A DNA stretch of 64,000 nt, taken from positions 12,095,806 to 12,159,805 of the forward strand of contig OZ029921.1 of the NCBI GenBank assembly GCA_964023275.1. The letters are read 5' to 3'. This DNA is from Norana najaformis. Its lineage: Eukaryota; Annelida; Clitellata; Crassiclitellata; Hormogastridae. A program made the position numbers and the translations under genes. The notes beneath the pieces were generated by a model, which saw only the letters and a list, made by a program, of their open reading frames with translations, was not told the origin of the DNA and ran no database searches. Positions 1 through 12,310 of this stretch are shown here, piece by piece; position 1 is the stretch's first letter, and every line of letters starts with the position of its first letter.

Positions 1-770
1 GGGGCCAATGAATGTTTAAAGTTGGGTTTGGCTGTATCATATTAAAGCCATATGGGGACAAGGTCAGAAGCCCACTAACCAAAACTGATTGTCTGTGGGT
101 TACTAGTGGATTTATGGGCATGGGCTGTCCATATCAAACCCATATTGGCTGGAAATTAGAAGCCCACTAACCAACACTTGCAATATCCTACTTTTGAGCG
201 ACCAACAAGTGGGCTTATGGGCACTGGCTGCCCATGTCAAACTCTGCTGAGTTGGACGTCAGAAGCTCTCTTACACATAGTCATGAAAAATAATTCTTCT
301 GTGGGCAACAAGTGGGCATATGTGCTTGAGCTGCCAATGTTAAATCCATTTGGGCTTGCACTCAGAAGCCCACAAACCGGCACTCGTGATATTGGTGTAG
401 GTGACAGGTGGGCGTATGAGCATAAGCTGCCCATACTGAATCCATCTAAGCTGGAGGTAAGAAACTCACTAAACAGCACTAGTGATAACTGATTTTGTGT
501 GGGCATCAAGTGGATTTATGGGCATGGGCTTCCATATCAACCATTTGGGTTGGAAGTCAGAAGCCTGCTAACTGGCACTAGTGATACTGATTATTTTGTG
601 GGCGACAAGTAGGCTTATGGGCATGGGCTGTCCATGTCACACCAAGCTGCATTGGATTTCAAAAACCCTCTTACCCATAGTCATAAAAACTATTTCTTTA
701 GTGGACAACAAGTGGGCAGATAGGCAAGGGATGCCCATATCAAACCATATGACAGAAAAGAAATTTCATC
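1..770. repeat. Tandem array, ~100-bp unit
   Basis: About seven degenerate copies of a unit of roughly 100 bp begin near 96, 200, 301, 399, 498, 597 and 700. Each carries a landmark like GTGGGCAACAAGTGGGC, then TGGGCATGGGCTGCCCATA (partly self-complementary), then CAGAAGCCCACTAACC and CACTAGTGATA. Open frames here on both strands are by-products of the repeat and are not called. The array probably continues left of the window. Confidence 0.8.
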
Positions 771-1600
771 ATTCACCACGTAAAATTTCCAGAAATTTCA
801 CTTCTCAAGACTGTCCACATTGATCTCATCTAGGGTGAACCTATGCAGCAGCCCACAGTAATTTAGATAGTAGGATCTAAAAGCTGGTGGCATTCAATTA
901 TGTGGACCGGATCAAGAATCATATAATAGCCATTATACGTGTGTCATCTGCTAAGCAAGTTGAATGTTTCGACAACAATGTTGAATTTTGGATCATTAGG
1001 TAAATTTATTTTGCACCATGGACAAATATGATTTTACCCCTTTTGGAGCTGCCTCTATCCATGCAGCCAGTTTTCATATTATATTTTCATTCAGCATTCC
1101 ATGGCTGCAATGGCTCTGACTGATAAATCCAACTTGAATAATTATATTTATTTTTCTGAGAATCAGGTGCATCTTTTAACTTTGATTTGCTTAAACACTG
1201 CAATACTTTTAAGTCTACAATCACAATGCCGCATGTGAAGCATGCCTCAAGATAACATGTGAGATGCATTGACACACGTAGAGGCAGGGTGGCAGTCTAA
1301 TGGATGTGTCAATTTAAATTTTATTGTCGCTTTTTTCACAAATTTGTCGATTTAATCAATTAAAATTATCATTTCTAATTTATAAAAATTTATTTTGGGA
1401 CTAATTTGTCCTGTCTTCTTCTGCAGGCAGATAAGTTTAATAATTATTTATTCTTCTTTATGTTTGTTTCGTTGTGGTTGTAAGTGGACGTTGCCCAACC
1501 TTTGTTTTCTGGTTCATGACCTTGATGACACACTGGAATTCCAACCACAATATCGTAATTTTATGGGTTTAGATCCCCACTAACACGGTCGGCCTCCTTT
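771..1600. other. Unannotated AT-rich spacer
   Basis: No conserved frame, repeat pairing or RNA gene was recognised here. The short open frames on either strand resemble no protein I know. Confidence 0.4.
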
Positions 1601-2028
1601 TAATTTTTTTTTGTATTCATGAGTCACCCATGAACTGAAAAACTGTTCTTTTCTTATTCAGGTCATGCCTTTCTTATCTGCTGTGTCGGTTTCCTTGTGT
1701 CTTCAATTTCCGTGTCTCTTATTGTGGCTGACTCATTTCATTGCCTGCTTTTGTACTGTAATTTGTTAATTTTACTCTTCCTTGCCAAGTCTGCTGTTGG
1801 ATTTACACATGCATCACTAGGGTTCGGTCTGTTTTTTTTAACTTGGCTCAAGCCCACTCATTTTATCTGGTTCCTGGTATGGCATTTTCAATTCAGTCAT
1901 ATGTTCTGCTGCTATGTAATGCCAGTAACATCATTTTTTGTTCTGCATTGAATGGAAATTCATGTAAAAAATCTTCAGCTTCACAACGTAGGTTATCTAT
2001 GTATTTGTTTCTATTGCTTCTTTTGGCT

Positions 2029-2055
2029 GGTGATGTTGAAGTAAATCCTGTACCA
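2029..2055 (+). other. 2A-like motif (degenerate) in LINE leader
   Basis: The frame reads GDVEVNPVP directly after a leucine-rich run (YLFLLLLLA). Canonical 2A ribosome-skipping peptides end D-(V/I)-E-x-N-P-G-P; here the glycine of NPGP is valine (GTA in place of a GGN codon). 2A-like peptides at this position are known in CR1-type LINEs of some invertebrate deuterostomes. This copy is expected to be inactive. Confidence 0.7.
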
Positions 2056-4182
2056 GCTAGACTTCAGAGTGTGGATATTGGTCTGTTCCCTTTGTAATAA
2101 AGATGCTGCCCTTCATAACTTTCTTTGTGAGCATTCCCTGCATATACTTGTTCTTACTGAAACCTGGCTTCAACCTAGTGACACATCAGCATTCATTACT
2201 GATCTTACTCCCCCAACTTTTTCTACGCTTCATAAGCCTCAATGCAGTGGCAAAGGTGGTGGGCTCGCCCTCATTTTCAAGTCATATCTTCCACTGCACA
2301 AATTCACTTTGCTTATTCCAGCACCCAAGTCATCTGAGGTCCTAGCTGTTACTCTCATTTCTGGCAACAAACAATTATTGTCCACAATCACTTTATTTTA
2401 CTGATTTTCCTAGTCAATTCCAGTCACTATCTGAATATTTAATTTCCTCTCCCTCTGAAATAATTATTATGGGTGACTTTGATAGTCATCTTAATGTAGC
2501 TGGTCATTGTTCTTCATCATTTTTTTATATGCTGGAAGAGTTTGCCATGAAACAACTTGTTACCGTTCCTACACATAATAAAGGTCACACCTTGGATGTC
2601 CTGATAACTCATTCTGAGTCAAAATTCCTTCATTCTGTCACTCCTGTTGAATCACATATATAAGATCATGTTGGAATTTTCTCAAAACCTGACTTCCCGT
2701 TTAAACCATCTCCAAATTATAAAACTGTTAAATTCTGCCCTTGCCATAAAATTGATTTAAACAAGCTGAAGCAGGATATCTTGGTATCTTCATTGTGGTT
2801 AGCTCTAGCACAAACAGCTTGTGAGCTGGCTATTCTGTTCCAGTCTTCTTTAACTGAGCTTCTTGACAGGCAAATTCGTTTTAGAACTAAGAGAGTTGTA
2901 GAGCACACATCACAGCTTTGGTTTAACTCCATCACTTATGAAGCCAGGTGGTGCAGGTCAGCTGGGATGTTAGTGGCGTTATACTTGCCTCCCTCAGACC
3001 ATGCTAGGTTTAAGCAACAATGCAAACCTGTGCAAAAACTTTTGTTTCATTGGCTAAATCTGAATATTTAACTAATTTAATCACTGAAAGTTCAGCATCA
3101 CCAAAAACCTTGTAGTTGGCCTTATATAAGTTATTGCATCGGGAGAAATTAAATCTGTTTCCTGCTGTGTGCTCAACTAGTCAGGAGCTTGCCAGTAAAT
3201 TCTTGACCTTTTTTGCAGACAAAATCTCTGATATAAGCTGAAATTTGTTTGTTCATCTGCATTAGATAAATTTCTTCATCCTAATTCCTTGCTTCCTATC
3301 TTAGATTACTTTCAGTCTGCAACTCTTGTAAAGGTTCGCACACTTATCTTTTCTTCTCCGAACAAAAGTTGTCTCCTTGATTCCATTCCCACATCTCTGT
3401 TGAAGGAATGCTTTGATGTTCTTGGTCCAACCATTACACCAATTATCAATTTCTCATTGTACGATGGTTCCTTCCCATCTGTTTTTGTTCATTCCTTGGT
3501 TCATCCTCTGCTAAAGAAACCCCCTCTTGACCCAAGTGAGCTGTCTAATTACAGACCATCTCAACTTTGAATTTTGTACCTAAAATTCTTGAACGAATAG
3601 TTTTTAAACGTTTGCAAACTCATCAGTCTGCCAACTCACTATTATCCACTTTCAGTCTGCATACCATAATATTCATTAAACAGAATCCGCACTTCTTGCT
3701 GTTCATGATGACATCGTGTGCTCTATGGATAAGGGTAAGGTGACAGTACTTGTTCTTGACTTATCTGTTGCATTGTCTCCAGCACTAGTTTGGGGTTTCT
3801 GATCCTGCTCCGAATTGGTTTGCTACTTATCTTAGTCCAAACACTGAAGCAGTATATATAAATGGTAATTATTCATCTAGTGCATTGTTGACATGTGGTG
3901 TTCCTGGTTCTATGCTTGGTCCTCTTTTGTTTTCACTATACAAAACACTGTTAGGTACACTTCTAGACAATCATTCAGCAAGATATGACTTCTTTGCTGA
4001 TGATAATCGAATGTACATTTCTTTGACAGTTTGTCTTGTCATTCATCTGAGCAGCTGTTATCCACTGCCTTTGAACTGGTGCAGTCTTGGATGGTGGCTA
4101 ATAAACTCCTCCTTAACCCATTGTAAACTGAATATATGCTATTGAGCACTCCACAGCAGCTTGAGAAGTTTGAATGGCTTAA

Positions 4183-4823
4183 CCCTTTGAACCTGACAGG
4201 CTGGCAAACTGGCCCGTCAATTAGGTGTATACACCCGAAATGCCGAAAAACCGGCCTGATCATCTACCATAATTTCCCGATGTGTCGGTAAGCCGGCCTT
4301 TATGTAATTAGTGCTCACACAGCGATGATGGATTTTTTATATCTAGTTATAGAAATTATGGATTTTTCCAACATATAATTATATATAAGGTGGTCAAGCG
4401 AAGTGATCCAGAGGCCAAGGAAAAGGACTTACCCAAATGCTGTAAAAATCGTGTATTGATGTAAAGCCTGCAAAGTTTTCCTGTGCATTGGCACTGGTAG
4501 CAATAACTGTTTTGGGAATTATCATTCAAAAGTTGAATTCTGGCGATAGCCTAATTCACCGAACTGTACAGCAACGAGCTGTAGCACAAGGAAAGTTATG
4601 TTGCAAGAAACTGTGTGTAAGTAATACATAAATAAAATCACTATTTTGTATTCATGGTCATGATTTACGTGTTTTGACGTGTGTGGGGGGCAAATTATAG
4701 GATTTTATAACTTTTCAAAGTAGAAATTACAAAAATATTTTTGGGTACAAAATTCCCCAGGAGCCCCGGGTATATGTGCCGATTGGCTGAGGAGTGTTGG
4801 GTTCAAAGGTTCATAGCGTTGGG
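4183..4823. mobile_element. piggyBac-type MITE, TTAA target duplication
   Basis: The insert is bounded by TTAA at 4179-4182 and again at 4824-4827. Both inner ends start with CCC on the inward strand (CCCTTTGAACC on the left, CCCAACGC followed by GAACCTTTGAACCC on the right). Removing it together with one TTAA rejoins the host LINE in frame (…EKFEWL-KSLKLGDS…), which strongly supports the borders. It has no coding capacity and is non-autonomous. Confidence 0.85.
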
Positions 4824-5560
4824 TTAAATCTTTAAAGCTGGGTGATTCACTCGTGGAGTTGGTAGATGCTGCTCATTGTAATTTGGGCATTATTTTTTTT
4901 ATTCTACTATGTCTCTCACCAACTATGTAAATGGAATCTGTAAGTCATCGTATATGCATATTCGTGACATATGCAGATTTCGGCATTATGGCTCTATGTC
5001 TTCAAGGATATCTCTAGCAAACACATTGGTCTCCAGTCGCCTTGAACACTGTAACTCACGGCTTACTGGTATCACAAAGTCAAACATGCAGAAACTTCAA
5101 AGAATACAGAACTCTTTGGCCAGAGTCATAACTGTTATGTCACAGTATGAGCACATAACCCTTATACTTAAATCCTTGCATTGGCTTCCTATTCAGCAAA
5201 GAATTTCTTTTAAATTGGGACTTATAGTTTACAAAACTTTGAACTCTGGCCAATCACAGTACTTAAAATTTGTCATCACTTCTCAAACTCATCAATATTC
5301 AACCAGGTAATCTGAATGCCTTTCTCTTGTTGTGCCAGAAACAAGAACTGTTCTTGGTAAGCAAGTTTTTCGGTTGATGGACCGAAATTTTTGAATTCTC
5401 TTCCTGCATGTGTGTGTTATGCCCAGTCTCTTATGTCATTTCATTCTCGACTTAAGATCGACTTTTTTCAGTTGGCTTTTCTGCTGTAGGCTGCCTCTCT
5501 CTTAGTGGACTGATCTTCTGGATGTTGACCTGAATGCCGCTTGAAACTGCTGTGCCATCG

Positions 5561-8246
5561 GTTGATACCTTGTGCATTAGACACCGGCACTCTAGAAGTT
5601 TGTAATTAATAATAATATATTGTGGGCATCTGGCCAGCATTGTTATTTAGCAGCTCTTTGCAACAGACTTACCAACCAATACTGCCCTGGCCAGCAGTGA
5701 CTGAGTGCATGACTTACTTACTGACTTACCAATTTATTGATCATTTACTCATAGTGTTGTTTATACATGTTCTGTAATTGACTGTGTTGAACATCTTAAT
5801 TTTCATATGCTGTGCTTAAATAAACATCTAAGTAATGCATAGCTTTTGAGATGTTTGTCGACATAAGCTGCATAATCTTAAAAGTATTTTGCTTTTTTCT
5901 GAACTGCACATTATAGATCAAGAATTCTATTGCAATGACCCATGAAGTCAGTAATGGCATCAAACCTTAGCAAAAATCAGCCACCATTATTGATCTTAAC
6001 GAGTCATTGTGTTTTAGGAGAAATCCAGTGGCACAGCTAGCCTTCTGAGGGCCCTCGTGCACAATGAATGTGATGGGACCCACCCAATCTCACCCACCCT
6101 CCCCCCAGTTTCCATGTCTGACTTCTCTAAATTTTCATTGTATTGACTTTGGCTATTTTGATTTCAGTAATTGAGGAACCGGGCCTTAGCCCCTTGGGGG
6201 CCCAAGTGGCCTCTGGCCTCGTGGGCTCTTGTGCTTTGCACAACCTGCAATCTTTTGCTACCTCCCTGGAGAAATCAATCAATGCACAGCAGCTGATAGC
6301 ATGATGACATAAGTGTGAAGCACTACAGAACAGTTTTTGTACGTTTTGCATACACTAAATTCTTGTTTATGAATTATTAATGTTAAAGATTAAACTCTTT
6401 TACCATGGAAGATTTTCTGTAATTTGGTTTATTGAAAATCTAGTGCTATTGTAATGAGTGTCATCAAGAATTCTAAATGAACTGAGGAACTAGATTTTTC
6501 CTGTTTCAGTCAGCTTAACAGCTTATGGGACATAATGCATATTCAGTAATACAGCCTACTATAGGACGGCCTGCATGGGGTTCATATTAAACGCATTTAA
6601 GGCAAACAAGAAGGTGGCTCACATGGGCCCATAATAAATCCACACAGGCAAACTATTTCCAAGTTTCAATTTTGCAAATAATGTGCATTTTTACTAAGAT
6701 CAAATCATTTAATTATCATTGTTCTGGTAGAAAATTTATATTTTTTGGCACCGGCTTTACAACAAACAAATGGAAACAAAAAATTATTTTAGGTATATCA
6801 TGACAATATTTTGACCAGTCCAGACCTCAGGTTTTGGCTTTTCTATCTGTTTGGCTTCCTAGTGACAACTGACTGATGCTTCACACAATACAAGGGTTCT
6901 ATATAAAAGCTTTAAAGTCAGATAGGTGACTTTTTGTAAATTATCTCAAGAAGCTACCTTAAATGTCTGTAGTGTATTACTAAGCTAGTTATCAAGAGTT
7001 AATTATGCTGACCTTTAAAAAATAAATTGGCACAATTTTAATATTAGCTGCCTTTGCCTACTAAAAATTATGTTATTGAGGTGTTTCATTGTCTTATATA
7101 TGTAATGTGCAAAATATTGGCATTTGACTATGAAATTTTATAAATCTCTCTGCATATATTGTGCAGTTGCGGGCTCATATAGTAAAGATTCACGAAACAC
7201 ATAGAAATCGGTTCAATGAATATTGCACCACTTGTCGAGAAAGTGAGTTTACAACTTTACCCAAAGACATTTGCCTATTGATGCAGACTTTAAAAGCCTT
7301 CAATGACATTGAGAATAGCTGAGCAGCTGACGATGCATTCCAAAATGCTTCGGTAGGAGTTATGAGGCTAAGTCAACCAGAACTGAATATTCTTTATTTC
7401 ATTAAAATGAGATGTAAGGTTAGAAGAAAATAAATTGAAAAAGTAGTTAATTCTTCTTAAGAATTCGATCCCATCTGACTTTGAGAGTTTTTTCCTCTTA
7501 CTGACCTTGTCCACCACTCCTTCAAAACTTTTCCCAGGTAAGTGTCCTTTTTGAATAGATCTATGGTGAACATCCAGCTACCATCAGTGATCACCAAAGG
7601 GCACCGTCGGATGCACAAGAAGACGATGATGACACTTGAGGTGGTGAACATGACAGTAGGTTGATTTTAAAGTGCTAATTTAATAGATTGAGTTTTAATC
7701 GAATATTATACAGTTTTATTTACATTTATTCTCAAGTTGCAAAACAGTTCTTTCTCACCTGAAACTGTGCCAGAAATGTATGCCCTTCAGCACTGGATGC
7801 ATGTTATGAGTGTTAGATCTAAGTGCTCCTTATAGGCAAGGTTTCGAGGTCTAGACATCTAATTTCCCACAGTTGAATCTTGGTACTTCAACCTTGATAT
7901 ATGAAACAAGGCCACGTTTCAATTTGATAAAGTTAAGTCGTCCGTTTAGGCTCATTTATTGCTGATCAAGTGAAGTGACTCACTTACCATTCTCAGGACA
8001 CATCTTGTCAAATAACTACAACAGTCGTGCCTTATGTTTGAAAGTCATAACTCACTCAAAATTGCTTGTGACTTTCAAGGCTGTCTGTTGTCACACTGTT
8101 GTGATTGGCGAGACTGGCAACTTTATTCCGTCTTTCTGGAAGCCAATCTCACATTTCATGCAGCCGAGTTTGAAGTCTGAGCTTAGCCAATTTCTGTGCA
8201 ATCAGCTGAGCATCCTCAGCCACCACATCCACACTGCTTCCCAGTG
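5561..8246. other. Unannotated spacer with scattered repeat fragments
   Basis: No gene was recognised. Positions 6560-6655 hold about two degenerate units resembling the array at 11830-12310 (ATGGGGTTCATATTAA, ATGGGCCCATAATAA). The remainder is AT-rich sequence without a conserved frame. A long open frame from 7975 is dismissed because it runs into a solo LTR and its TA microsatellite. Confidence 0.45.
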
Positions 8247-8251
8247 TCAGT

Positions 8252-9584
8252 GTGGCGCTTCCTTTCTTTTGAACCCTTTGACGGTACAAAGATGCTATAT
8301 AAATTACCACAGATGCCTGAGAAGCGCCATGCTTCAATTTAGATCACAAATTGAGTGCATATTACTCAAGCATCTGTTCCTTTCGTGTGACCAATCTAAA
8401 GATCCTGGCTCATTAATAGACAGTCACAGATCTAGCTTTGATGACATATATATATATATATTATATATATATATATATTGTAAAATTATTCTTCAGAAAA
8501 TGTTTTCAACAATCATACAGTTAGAAAACTTAGCTAACTACCTATGGCCAGCTATTCTAACTATATATACGGTTTATTTTACTTCCCTTCCCCATGTGTC
8601 GTTCTTTCTGGAGTCCAGTTTCTGTAGTTCCTTGGATACCAGCTCACGGTATGGAAACGGCAGCAGAACCGTGCACATTACCCTTTGGTTTTTCGCTGTG
8701 TATTCAAAGATGGTGAAGTTTACAGACAGCCTTCTCTTCTTCCGAATGAAAAAAACATCAAGGATTGGCGAATAACCCTCCTTAACCGTTCTTGACGATT
8801 AGTTCACTGTCTATATGCTTTCGTACGATGACAGTTCACCAAAGATTCACAAAGTTCGATTATCTATATGTGTTTAGTTCAACGATTATCGCTACGTTGA
8901 AGATTTCACAGTTTCTCAGCCATGATGCTGATAACTGACTACATCCAGCGTTCGATTCTTTCATCCGATTTGACACAAACTTCGATCGGTGAGTCAACAG
9001 GATTATTACTATTGCCACTACGACTCATTAGCCACGATTAACGCAGTATTTAATTCCCCTTAAATTGCTGAAACTCGATTTTACTTCACAAGTAATGTGC
9101 AGCCATTTTAACGGTCTTTACTCCACCGTAGCTCGACAAAAGACTGACTATTTTCAATGTTCTGCCATTTAAATCGCTGTCACAGTTCGTCTGCTCCGAG
9201 CATGACGTAATCGGCATATGTGGCACACGCTCGGTCACCCGATCTCATTTCCACGGTGAACAGCTGTTTGAATTTCAGTTGTATCTTTAAATTTTGCAGA
9301 TTCACCGTCTGTATTAATCCAATTGAACGACTGACTTGCTCCGTAACACTCAGTCAAAACCACCCAAAAGTCCAGCTAAACTGACTGAAATCTAACTATC
9401 TACTTAGGCTGGCCAATTTCTTTATAATAAAGCCCTACCTACCTACCTAGCTGGCCGGCTAATCTTAACTCTAAATCTTAATTAGCTACTCTAGCTAGAC
9501 TGTACCCTAGATTCAACAACAGTAAGTATGTAAACCCAACGCATTATAACTCTAATCAAATGCGCAATAAATGGGGTTCGCTAC
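8252..9584 (+). mobile_element. Solo LTR, family 1, with 5-bp target duplication
   Basis: The segment starts TGTGGCGCTTCC and ends GGTTCGCTACA (TG...CA). It is flanked on both sides by GTCAG (8247-8251 and 9585-9589), a perfect 5-bp target-site duplication. A TATA-like GCTATATAAAT lies about 45 bp inside the 5' end. The 1,333-bp element has no coding capacity. A related copy at 59621-60919 shares both termini and internal blocks such as CTGGCCGGCTA. This is best read as a solo LTR left by LTR-LTR recombination. Confidence 0.85.
8445..8480. repeat. TA microsatellite inside the solo LTR
   Basis: A run of alternating A and T interrupted once by TT. It inflates open frames across this region. 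Confidence 0.9.
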
Positions 9585-9835
9585 AGTCAGGTCATCTAGA
9601 AATGCTACTTTCGACACAGAGTTCAGCTGTAATAGATTTTGCTGTATTCTGATGCAGAATTCCAGAGGTCCCATCGGATCACCCTGCTTAGGACAGCTGG
9701 AAGACTGTCTGGGCATGTCACCAGCATTTTCTCAAAGTAAGTGTATGGGGCTATGGTGCATTTTGTCAATATAGCAGACTGAAGTTCTAGAGTGGTTGCA
9801 GCTGAGGCCATATAGGCACTCATCTCAAACCCAGT

Positions 9836-11312
9836 CAACCATCTTGAATGGGGAGCAAGGCCTGCATCCATTAGTGTCCCCTCTAATTACTGTCCTATTT
9901 CTAATTTGTCCTTTCTCTCTGAGTTTCTTGAAAGATGTTTCTCTTGTCAGCTGTCCTACTACCTTGACTCAAACTCTCTTATGCCTCCACTTCAATCTGG
10001 GTTCAGAAAATATCACTCAACCGAATCACTTATGACCTGCCTTCTTGCCAACATATTCGGTGCTGTCAACTCTAAGCAGGTCGCTCTTCTAGCCCTCTAT
10101 GATGTAAGTGCTGCTTTGACACCATTGATCACCCCATCCTTTTGGAGCACTTGGAAATATCCTTTGGCATCACTGGTTCTGCCGCATCTGGTTTTGGTCA
10201 TTCCTCTCAGACCGCCTTCAATCGGTTGTCTTTGGGCCCTCGCAGTCTCTGGTCCATTATTTTGTATGGTCTCCCCAGGGCTCTGTCCTGGCCCCTCTCC
10301 TCTATATTCTATATAGCTCTGATTTAGCTCGGACCATCCTCCCTCTGACTGTGTCTGTCATACAATAGGCAGATGACACCCAGGCTTATGCCCATGGTCT
10401 GGTGGAGGCTGCCCCTCCACTGGCCAGTGGATCCTTGATGCCACCTCTGTCCTCGACTGCTAGATGTCATCCAACCGCATTTATTTGAACTGTAGCAAGA
10501 CCCAGTTCATCTGGCTTGGTGGCCGCGTGCAGCTCGCCAAGATCGATCTCTTCTCTCTATGCCAGAGATTTCCGGATATCTGTTTCTCTACCATGGTCCA
10601 GGATCTTGGGGTTGTACTAGATCAGAAGCTCACTTTGTCTGCCCATGTTCATAGCATCTCTCGTTCCTGTTTTTACCATCTTTGTCAGCTCTGCACTATT
10701 CGCTGTACTCTCTCTTTTCACATTACAGTATCTCGACTCTGGTCCACGCCCTCATTTGCACCAGGGTTGACTTTGGTAATGCCATCTTCACCGGCCTATT
10801 CCTAGCCAACACTGCTACGCTTTAATCTGTGCTGAACTCTGCAGCTCATCTCATTAGGGGCATTCCCAGATACGGTCATATCTTGTCCTATATTCGAGAC
10901 ACTCTTAATTGACTTCCCATCCAGCAGTGTGTCCATTTTAAGAGTCTCACTCTTATGCCCAACTGTGTTGCTTGCTCAGCTCCTCTTTACCTCATGGACT
11001 TCTGTATTTTAGTCTCCTCGTTACTGGGCCGTAGCACCCTCCGTTTGGCCACTCATGATCTCTTGTTTGTCCCTTGCATGCAGACTGCTACCACCCAGTC
11101 CAGAAGCTTTGCATATTTCGGTTCCACCTCCTGGAACCATCTCTCTCAAGATCTGCGACTTGAGCTCCTCTCTCTTCTCCTCTCAAGGTTTTGCAGGTGC
11201 CTGAAGACTGTACTGTTCAACAGTGATTTTACTTGTTCGGGTTGGAAGCGCCCCTGTTCAGTTTATTCTTTAAGAGGTGCTTTATAAATCTTAAATTACA
11301 ATTACAATCCAT
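9836..11312 (+). mobile_element. L2-like LINE, 5'-truncated, RT to 3' end
   Basis: Frames interrupted by stops and shifts cover the reverse transcriptase and C-terminus of an L2-group LINE. Visible segments include LSFLSEFLERC, LQSGFRKYHSTESLMT, VALLALYDVSAA, a degraded SPQGSVLAP-like region near 10270, QDLGVVLDQKLTLSAHVHS, CSAPLYLMDFC and FGSTSWNHLSQDLRLELL. The 3' end reads AGAGGTGCTTTATAAATC and is followed by short TTACAA-type repeats. The same 3' end recurs at 36590-36714 (plus) and 39974-40215 (minus). The copy is broken and cannot encode a full protein. Confidence 0.8.
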
Positions 11313-11829
11313 TGGTAATGATGAGAAATGGGAATTTGCTGTCAAGGGTGAAGTCAAAATTCCTTTGTTAAAGACAATGCAGAAAGATGTGCAGTTGGCA
11401 AGTGGCTACTGGGTACTCTTGTCTCTTGTGGAGACATGCAAGCCAAGCATAGCAGCAACAATGACCATGATAAAAGTCGCAGAACTGACACTGATTGTCT
11501 CTTGATCTTGTCTTTTTTGAGTTTTATTTGACTCTAAAAATAAGTTATTACAAAACTGAAAGTTGTGCATAAATGCTGTCCATAATTAGTGTCAGCCTGG
11601 ATTTTGAATAATTTATTTTAAGATAGTAGGCACAATCTTTGAATTGTACATGCATTTCTAGTAACTCAGTTGTGGTTTACTTGCAGTTTCAAATGTAGTG
11701 GTTGATACCGGTAAAGAAACAACTATTTGTGATTTCAAAAGTATCAATTCCTTAATGGTTGCTTAATGTATAAGCATAAGGCACTTATGTTATTTGCTGG
11801 TAACATAAGTGTGGTCCACTTGCTGTACC
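11313..11829. other. Unannotated spacer
   Basis: An open frame from about 11320 to 11505 (NDEKWEFAVKGEVKIPLL and on) is not recognised as any family. Nothing else stands out. Confidence 0.35.
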
Positions 11830-12310
11830 GAAGTAGACTGAATATGGGAACCAGTTGGACAGCCATTATAGGCTGGTCAATAGGCTTCTGTATTTATCCC
11901 CTATAGGCATACCAGAGGACTGCTCCTATTAACCCCAAACAGGTAAACCACAGGGAGGGCTGCTTATATGGGGAACATTATAAGCCCACATAGATAAATA
12001 ACAGGGTTACCCACATAGAGCAGAATTGAAGTCCACATAGGTAAACCACAGGACTCCGCACATGGTGCCCATATTACACCCATATAGGTGAACCAGATGG
12101 CTGCCCAAATGTTACCCCATATTAAGCTCATGTAGATGAGCCACATAGCCAATTTGAGGCCCATGGCCAAAATGTCATAAACCTATACATGGAACACACA
12201 CTGGCATACCAAGTGGGCTGTCCAAATGAGGCTCATATCAAGTCTTAGCTGGATTACCTATAAGACCCCATAAAAGTACCCCTATAAGGCCCAATGGGGC
12301 ATGCTGGCTG
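11830..12310. repeat. Degenerate tandem array (GGTAAACCACAGG / CCCATATTA units)
   Basis: Repeated blocks such as CACATAGGTAAACCACAGG, GCTGCCCA and CCCATATTA recur every 50-75 bp. Units have diverged and vary in length. Two similar units lie at 6560-6655. The motif style (TGGGC/GCCCA) resembles the array at 1-770 but the unit differs. Confidence 0.6.

Larger units (their letters stand above)
1600..5560 (+). mobile_element. CR1-like non-LTR retrotransposon, degenerate
   Basis: Successive broken frames match the domain order of a CR1/L2-group LINE. A T-rich leader encodes a hydrophobic stretch and a 2A-like motif (2029-2055). An APE-type endonuclease follows (about 2090-2660) with the segments LVLTETWLQ, GGGLALIF, MGDFDSHLN and GHTLDVLIT. 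A connector runs to about 3070. The reverse transcriptase (about 3290-4150) has SELSNYRPSQL and a catalytic box read as FADD (3993-4004), and the C-terminal region (about 4830-5440) has KLQRIQNSLARV and LHWLPIQQRISFKLGL. Several stops and frameshifts separate these pieces, so it is a dead copy. A piggyBac-type MITE interrupts it at 4183-4823. Both outer borders are estimates. Confidence 0.8.

Noticed and set aside
178-509. Overlapping open frames on both strands
   Set aside because: They lie in the ~100-bp tandem array; openness follows from repetition of one unit.
7975-8775. 266-residue open frame, the second longest in the window
   Set aside because: It crosses the solo LTR border at 8252 and a TA microsatellite; its composition is not protein-like and no family resemblance is seen.
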